A stretch of 59,834 nucleotides of DNA from Microdochium bolleyi (taxonomy: Eukaryota; Ascomycota; Sordariomycetes; Xylariales; Microdochiaceae): contig KQ964294.1 in assembly GCA_001566295.1 (NCBI GenBank), positions 1 to 59,834 of the forward strand, given 5' to 3'. Under the pieces are notes generated by a model. That model ran no database searches, had not been told where the DNA came from, and was given only the letters and a program-made list of their open reading frames with translations. Below, in pieces: positions 53,030 to 59,834 of this stretch (position 1 is the stretch's first letter; every line of letters begins with the position of its first letter). A program made the translations under genes and the position numbers.

Positions 53030-53935
53030 GCTCACAAAGACGAGTAGCTGTTCACAATTGCAAACAAAGGCCAAGTAGAGCACGCTCTTTAGATATAACC
53101 GTTTCTCTACCAATCTCACACCTACGATGTTTGTCTTGCCTGTAATATAACGAAAGAACAGTTAGTACAGAGGTGGCGATATTTGATACGGCGTGATGGT
53201 AGTATTTAATTAGAAATACGAGTCGCCCATGCCCCTAACCTATGATGAGGACCGTCTCCTGTGTGGTTAGTGCTTATTTCGGGAGTTATGTGATGAGGAC
53301 TTGCGCAATGCCCTTGGAGAGTCTCTTTGTGCGGAAGTGAGCATGCCACCCAGCTCGTGTCGTGTGCCGTGCATATAGCGAAGTCCAGTACCGTGCAAAG
53401 GCGCCGACATGTAGACCAGATCCAGTTACAACCACCCATCCTGACTAGTGGTATTTAGAGCTGTCACCTTTCTTGGGCACTTGAGTTACGGAGGTTTTCT
53501 TCAGCACTCCTCGCTCGATTTGAAACTACTCGAGTAGGCTATCAGAGCTAGTAAAGCGTAGTATTCAACTCACATGAACAATTTATTGGTTAGTGAGGTT
53601 GCGTCTTGGTTGGCTAGATGCTGATAGCCTTTTTCCTAATTGCGCATATATGAGGAACTATTTGCAACGCTACTAACGCTAACACATACCGAGTGGAACT
53701 CAGGCACAGCTTTATAACAATACTACTTCACCACGAGAGGTGCTACATAGTCATGCTTACCGCTTGGAGCGCGCCAACCCATGTCTTATCCGTCATGATT
53801 GACAGGAAGTTCGATTATTGCTACTTGTAGTGGCAGCGATGGTAATGAATACCGATCACTTCGGTCGGCTATTAGCGAACGCTACTAGAAAGAGGCTTAG
53901 GGGGGTCGTCTATAGGTAGACATGCAAAAAAGAAA
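53030..53935. other. Intergenic
   Basis: No gene seen. The stretch is AT-rich; the minus-strand open frame 53206-53439 is unsupported. Confidence 0.45.
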
Positions 53936-55131
53936 TCAATACCTTTGCTGTTGTCCAAACACAGGTGCGCTCAAACCGCTATCCCTCGGAAGCCCTGGTT
54001 GGAAATATCTGGTATCGCTCCATTGCCCGCACCACGAACCTGGCGTCACAGGACTCATGTTATGGACCTCTTGGTAATGCGTCGGGTCCATGGGAGTTGC
54101 GGCCCGATGGGTGGCATTACTCTCCTTGTGACCTTTCTCAACTCCTCTTTTGCGACCGCGAATATAGATAAACGCAACGGTCATGCCGAGCACAGCAATA
54201 CCACCAATCGCAATTCCGGCAATAGCGCCGGTGGAGAGGGCCGCTTGTGGGCTTGAGTCACTGACTTCAGCCAGCGACGTTGCCGCCGGTGACGGTGTTG
54301 CGATAAGGCTCGTCGGGGGGATAACTGGGGTGCCCTCGGGGGGAAACTCCTCTCCAGGACTCAGCTGAAATATTGCTGCTGCCCAGAACTGTTTCTGTTT
54401 ATCGAGGGTATGCGTCGTGTTCTAGAAAATTTCAGACAATGCCCCACGTATAAGCAGCATCAGGCATAAGCTACTTACCGGATTAATTACGCCAATCATG
54501 GCTGAGTCGATACAAGAGCCTGGGGCGGAGCTATTTTATTAGTTTGAAATTGAGAATCTGGCTAAAGACTGTGCTTACACACCAGTAGAAGAAGATGGGA
54601 GAAGTGTCATTAACCGTCAGCTCCCAGCTCAGAGGAGCCTCACCCGCTGCGGACTCTTTGTTCCCACTAAAGAACATATCGATGCCCGGGTGTACCAGGT
54701 TAGCTGGAATGGAGGGATTCCCGAAACCAGCCCTGTTGCAACTTAGTACGGGATAATCCGATGTTGATAGTTTGTCTTAAAGGCGTGCCTCAGGTAAAGG
54801 GGCTATTAAGACTGTTACTAGGGCTACTGACTTAACGACGGAGTGGTTTCTAGGAAAGAAATCAAAATCTGTTCCAGTCCTGGTCAGAAACGTGCGCGAC
54901 AGGTGTACTCGTGTGTAACGCACGTATCACATCATCCTTCTTAGCTGTAATAATGTCCGGCTGAAAGTCATGTTGAAGGCCAACCTTAACGGTGATAGTG
55001 GTAGGCGCGGGGGAGGATATGACTTTTGAAGTGATCACGGAGCTTTCTGTGGATAAAGATGCTGTTGTCTGGGCAGGGGCGGCCGATGTCGCAGTTGAGA
55101 GTAGTAGCAGCAGCCTATAGAGACACACCAT
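53936..55131 (-). CDS. Cupredoxin-domain cell-surface protein with one transmembrane segment
   Basis: Five exons, transcribed 55131-54924, 54868-54832, 54732-54583, 54530-54479 and 54421-53936, with all phases matching, give 310 aa. Residues 1-18 are a signal peptide (CLYRLLLLLSTATSAAPA). The fold starts TITVKVGLQHDFQPDIITA, then FDFFPRNHSVVK with the first His ligand, GFGNPSIPANL, FFSGNKESAAGEAPLSW, and ELTVNDTSPIFFYCSAPGSC with the Cys/Gly end strand. This corresponds to the fungal extracellular serine-rich cupredoxin family. In type 1 copper proteins the ligands are His, Cys, His and Met; here the second His is not evident, as SC replaces HC, so metal binding is doubtful. After a Pro/Ser/Thr-rich linker there is a membrane helix (AIAGIAIGGIAVLGMTVAFIYI, about 214-236) and a basic RGRKRG stop-transfer, then an 80-residue cytoplasmic tail. 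Several exons are under 60 nt. Confidence 0.85.
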
Positions 55132-55777
55132 GATGTTATAGCTGTGCGCTGTCTGTATTAAGCATGCCGCGGAGCGCCTTTTTCACAACAGCGGAGTGTG
55201 AAGAATAGTATTATATTGGAGAAGATAGCAAGCGGAAGCACCGATGAGAAAACTCAGAGCTATGATAGTATGTTACAAGGTAGTCTGAGTGGGCGCACGG
55301 GCCGGCGACTTTATTTTGAGTATCGTATTGTTTATTGCACGTGTAGCGAACTGTTACTGTTTGTTATACGGGCCAATTATGAGCTGCGCAAGGAGGCCGG
55401 CAGGGCAGCGCTTAGGCAAGCACGGCTCGCCACCGCCAGCCGAGATCAACCGGCTATACCAGAGACGGTTCGTAGCTGACAACATAGCCGATCATTCCGA
55501 GCGCAGGACAGGCCGTGTCTATAGCTCTCGCTGCGCATGGGGTGGCGGCTGGCAAAGCCTGTAAAAGGTTCAGTCTTGGTGGACTCTGGATCGTGTAGTT
55601 ACATCAAGATTAGATTGGCATGGGCACCAAGATGCTATGTTCCCCATTGTACTTGTCTACTTCGCAAGTAGTAGTGTAACTGTGGTAGGGCCATCGTACG
55701 CACTATAAGTCTACCATCTTGTTCCGCCACTTCCACAGTTACAGAACCAACGTTTCAAAGCCAGACAAGAACGAGAA
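55132..55777. other. Intergenic
   Basis: No gene seen. Open frames at 55198-55564 have no recognisable content. Confidence 0.45.
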
Positions 55778-57545
55778 TTAGGTCTTCGCAGCAGTTGACA
55801 CGTGGCATACCAGCGCCGGCTTTACCCACAGGGCATGAGCCTTCTGATCCATCCACCCGCGGCTGTCCTCTGCGAGCCTGAAGTCGAATCGGAAGAGTAG
55901 CGCCGCCAGGATCAGCTTACTCTCATGCAGTGCCATGCTTTTCCCCAGACAGCTCCGTGGCCCTAGCCCAAAAGGCGGCCGTGCTTCCTTGTCGTCCTTG
56001 GTGAATCTGTTGCTGTCGTTATTCTCATCCTTCAACCACCGTTCTGGTGCAAATGTGCCAGGCTCGCCAAAGTTAGCGCTTGAGTGGTGCGCCGCGTACT
56101 GAGAAAACAGAACCCGTGTACCGCCCGCAACCCACTGGCCAGCGATGGCAACGCCGCAGTCTTGCACGATTCGGGGTGCACCTGATGGCACTGGAGGGTA
56201 GATGCGGAGACCTTCCTTGACGCAAGCGTTCAAGTATGGTAGTCTTGCTAGACTGTCGAAGGTCATATCCTCGACCGAGTCGTGACTGTTGCGGATCTCG
56301 TGGGCCAGACGCTGAAGCTTGGCCGAAGAGCAGCCGAGATAGTATAATAAACCACTCAGTAGGGTCGCTAAGTTGGAAGACTGTCAGCTTTTAGTTTTTA
56401 TATTTGGTTTTCGAAGTATTACCGGTTGTCTCTGTGCCCGCAAGCATAAAAACGTCGGCGTTGGAATGCATCTCGCCAAGGGTCAGCTGCTCGCCAGAGT
56501 CAGTCTTGTTCATAACGAGATTCCAAATATCCGGTCCATCAGATCCTTCTCTCAGTCTCTGGTCCACTCTTTCCACAGAGTGGTTAAAGTGCTCATCTCT
56601 GATGTCACGCAGCCATTTTGGCTCGAATCGCCTCAGTAGAGAGCTTAGCAACGGGTAGTACTCCATGAACAACGAAATCGGCAGAAGGCTAATCATCGCA
56701 AAGATGGAGGCGACCCATGGGCTAAGCTCGTTGCTTCCAGCAGTCGTAAAGAATGGCCGAAACATAGCTTGCCCATTACGTCGAAAGTGACGTAATTCAT
56801 ATACTTCGTCATTTCTAATCGAGGCGACGAGTCTTCATGCTTTGAAATAGCCTGCTCGACTTTTTCGACCAGTAATTCGACGCTGTAGCCAACGTAGTCA
56901 GGATTTCGTGAGTAGAGTTTGAATTGAAATGGAGCAGCGCGGGAGCAGACGAACTATCTTTTAAAAATATGCTCTTGTTTGCGCAAGGCACGATCCGAGA
57001 ACGCTGGCGCAAAGATACGTCTAACTCGCGCGTGGTTCTCGTCGTTGCACATCAAAATGCTGCGAACGCCTTCAATACAGTTCCAAATCGTTAGCAGGAC
57101 TGAACAGATTATGGCTCGCAGGCCATTGAAAACACGCCCTTTTGTTATGCATACCATTGGCCGGCTGCAGACCATAATCGTCCGCTTTCGCCTGCGACGA
57201 CCGGCCTTTCACGTGGCCGTACACGTCTCTCCACGCTTGCGCCGACGAGAAGCTCAGGTCGGTTGGCCCATACCGCACCACTGGTCCGTACTTCTCGTGC
57301 AGCGCATGAACCCAGTGTTGATCACGGCCACGGAAGACCTGGATCCAATACGGAAAGCGACTGATCGCGGCGAATCGTGGACCAGGGAAAGATGCCAGCT
57401 GGTGGAAGATAACAGAGTAGATAGTCCAGGGCATAATGCAGGCGCAGCCGACGATCAGTGTAAGGGCGAACATGCTTCCAAGTGTTGGTGTTGGTGGGCA
57501 GGCTGGTAACGCAGGTAGCCGATCAAATACGTTACTGGCTAACAT
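55778..57545 (-). pseudogene. Cytochrome P450 with one apparent frameshift
   Basis: Four exons in transcription order: 57545-57155, 57069-56955, 56882-56423 and 56367-55778. The N-terminus has an ER anchor (FALTLIVGCACIMPWTIYSVI) and the proline-rich hinge FPGPRFAA. Further signatures are the B-C region HARVRRIFAPAFSDRAL, the I-helix AGTETT (proton delivery), the K-helix ExxR (KEGLR), the PERF-like FAPERW and the heme-binding FGLGPRSCLGKSMAL with its axial Cys. Introns are 85, 72 and 55 nt, and their phases fit. Within exon 3 near 56725-56745, however, the frame changes: MGKLCFGHSLRLLEAT must jump by one base to reach ELSPWVASIFAMISLL. No intron can explain it, so this is a disabling indel or a sequence error. 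It resembles fungal secondary-metabolite P450s. It is divergent from nothing and follows the cupredoxin gene on the same strand. If the base is real, the gene is a young pseudogene. Confidence 0.85.
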
Positions 57546-59834
57546 TTTGTTCTTAGAATAGCCTTCCTGAAGGTTGCTAATCTGTGCTTGCGAGCAGTAG
57601 TGGGTTGATTCTTGTAGGTGAGATCACATTTGATAGATAAGAGAGGAGAACGGCCGAGAGACGAAAGGCCAAGAAATCCATCTTAACGTGACATGTTTGA
57701 CCTTCGCGGAACGACAAACAGTGCATTGCGTTATGTTTGCTTTGCAAGATATACTTCTATCTGGCCCTCTGTATTAGATCCAGGTCGGCCAGTGAGGCAC
57801 TAGGGAGTGTTGGGAAACTCCACAGAGGGCTACAGGGTCATATCACAGTAAGGCTTAATGATGGGATAAGAGTAAATTGTTTGCTTATGCAACTTTTATC
57901 GACCGACCCTGTCATTCTGCTCTGGGTTACCCGGTAATTCATCTCGCAGTAGAACTGTACAAGAGGAAGGAAGGTAGGTGATATTGCCTGTTTGTGCTCG
58001 CCGGCTCTGAGTGGCGGCCGGCCAGCATCTCCTAATTATCGTAGACTCGAGCGCGCGCACAAGGCCGCGACGTTCACATCTCATCGTTCTGCCGCTAGCC
58101 CGCACCATAGAGTATGGCTGCTCTTGTTGGGAGTTGGCTCGCAAGCCGTCATCACATGGTTGCCGATCTTCTATCATAAGGAAGCGCCAGAAATGTGGTG
58201 GTGAGCTCGCTGGCTCTCTGGCAATGCAGTGGGGGAAATTGCCATAGCATCTGCGCCAACTGCGAACGCAGTAACTCATGCGGCTGCCCCTAGGCGCGCG
58301 GTAGGCTGTAGTCCGAGAGGTAAACGAGGCCCATGATGTACCAACGCATCACCAACGGGTTATTGATATGTTCCAGACCATCGTTCGCGATGGTTACTAG
58401 ACGGGCCTGACCGGCCTAACCGTGCTGAGGATCCCACTTATCTCATGGCGTGCCTTTGTAAGTATGTCCTCATTGTGAAGGAGGATGATCCTCATCTCCA
58501 GGCTGGCTGTCGTGTTTGGCAATGCTGTAATTGTAACAGGGTCTTCAGCTGAGGTAAGTGTTGCGATTCCAAGGATATTAGCAGGACCTTTAAGGACATT
58601 GATGGCTGGCGAGCCGCTTATGCCGTCTTTGCGTATTGTGGCCACATGATTCAAACCTCGGTGGCCTGGAGCATCTTTTGTCTTCAAAGGTGGAAACATG
58701 GCCGAAAAGCATCTCCCTGTATCGAACAATGTTATTACAGCCGATATTGGCTTCGACTCCCCTCTTGTCGCTACTGCGACGCTTCTGTTGGTCAGGTAAG
58801 GGAAGAACTCCAGTGGAAATGATTTTTGATCTTCCAAAGTAGTGCAAAAAGCTTCCTTGATGGTATTATGAGTATCCTACTTGAACTTCGAGGGGAGTCC
58901 GCCTAAAGTGTTACATTGTGATCTATACGTTTTCTAGAGGTCTTGGTTACACTTTTACATAACAATCCTTTCATAACAATCGCCCCGACGAGAAGCAATT
59001 CATATAAAGGGTGTGAAAACTCGTATTGTAACGTTTCGTGCAAGTTACGTTCCTACGCTCGACAGGGCTTAGAATGAATGATTTCAACAGTGGTAATTGA
59101 TATTCGTCTGTCTAAAAGGAAAGATTCTAAAAGAGTGACTGCGAGCACTGAAACTCGGTTTATATGCTCCAGGGGAGCTCTCAATGCTGACTCATCGGTG
59201 CTATGCGAGCATCGGTACGTACCTTACCTGCTCAATGTCAACATATTCTATACAAAAGTCGTACTGTACAGTGAGGTTCAGGTTTAGCGTCCATGCGGTT
59301 TGATGTAGACTTCGCCCCACAGCGCTATTTTTGGCTGCAATACAGTGCGCAGCCTCTCACCTAGAAGTACTGAAACTGTACTACACCTATCAACACCGGC
59401 CAGGAGCCGAAACAAACATCCCCACATCGCAACACCCCCTCAGTGAGTAACTCCGCATCGTTTTCCAACGGAGTGGATACAGCGGAAAGCCTGCCTTGAG
59501 CGCGTTGTCTACACAGCCAACTTGTTGGGTCAAATACAGAATCACTCGTCACTGGTCAGGGTTTCACTCTCTGTTATTCCCCGCCTGGTCACTGGAGAAC
59601 CTGGCTGTACCCCAGCGACAAAAGTAAGGAAAGCAAGATCTACGACTACGTAAGTGGTTGTATGAAGTAATCAATGCGCCTTCGCTCGGAACGTCTGTCA
59701 TCTAAGCAATAGGTACAGTACAGTGCAGTGGAACTTTTCTTTTCAAAAATAAATCGAAATACAAAACCTATCTAGGGATAGGCCGTTTTGGTCGATCTAC
59801 CTATTCGAAAACAACCTCAGAGCCAACAGAAGTA
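57546..59834. other. Gene-poor right end
   Basis: No supported gene in 2.3 kb. A minus-strand open stretch 58397-58837 (no ATG at its head, TTG-initiated) encodes ordinary-looking protein (FPLEFFPYLTNRSVAVATRG) and may be an exon or relic of unknown identity. Nothing else stands out. Confidence 0.4.

Overview
The window is nuclear DNA of a filamentous ascomycete (Pezizomycotina). The evidence is short GT-AG introns of about 46-175 bases in most genes, and gene families typical of or largely confined to these fungi: a HET-domain NLR with tetratricopeptide repeats, a 2EXR protein, a cyanovirin-N homology protein, fungal class I terpene cyclase and PaxM-like FAD monooxygenase families, and a ChiB1-like GH18 chitinase. 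I cannot name the species. Long gene-poor stretches, truncated and frameshifted genes, tandem repeats and a transposase remnant mark it as a fast-evolving accessory region. I saw no tRNA, rRNA, telomere repeat, CRISPR array or Starship tyrosine-recombinase gene.

Layout. 1.1-2.3 kb: a degenerate homeodomain-like gene. 2.9-3.9 kb: an intact geranylgeranyl diphosphate synthase. 4.6-5.6 kb: unrecognised open frames. 6.0-6.7 kb: a complete three-exon secreted cyanovirin-N protein. 7.9-8.5 kb: a small acidic unknown. 10.8-12.9 kb: an SP-RING (SUMO E3-type) protein. 13.2-17.6 kb: a HET/NB-ARC/TPR NLR gene lying between two long imperfect inverted repeats (about 440 bp each). 17.6-24.0 kb: mostly decayed sequence with a Harbinger transposase relic. 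24.0-25.1 kb: an F-box-like protein. 26.0-35.2 kb: a decayed NLR neighbourhood, with a TPR-only NLR remnant abutting a 5'-truncated insulin-degrading-enzyme gene, a broken alpha/beta-hydrolase-like gene, and a reduced NB/TPR protein with a promoter-side minisatellite.

35.8-57.5 kb resembles a terpenoid gene cluster in partial decay: a class I terpene cyclase (multi-exon, DDxxD motif split by an intron), a GH18 chitinase, a sugar-type MFS transporter, an SDR, a berberine-bridge-like oxidase pseudogene, a 2EXR protein, a small forkhead protein, an FAD monooxygenase, a membrane-anchored cupredoxin protein and a P450 with one apparent frameshift. The cyclase would make the hydrocarbon skeleton and the FMO, P450, SDR and (formerly) BBE enzyme would oxidise it. 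The GGPP synthase 32 kb away could supply C20 substrate, but that link is inference.

The most unusual structures are the inverted-repeat-flanked NLR with near-identical 126-bp TPR units, the head-to-head junction of two genes each missing its 5' end, and the terpene cyclase gene that needs a 13-nt micro-exon to keep its frame. Gene models were built by reading splice sites by eye. Starts given here are ATG codons unless stated.
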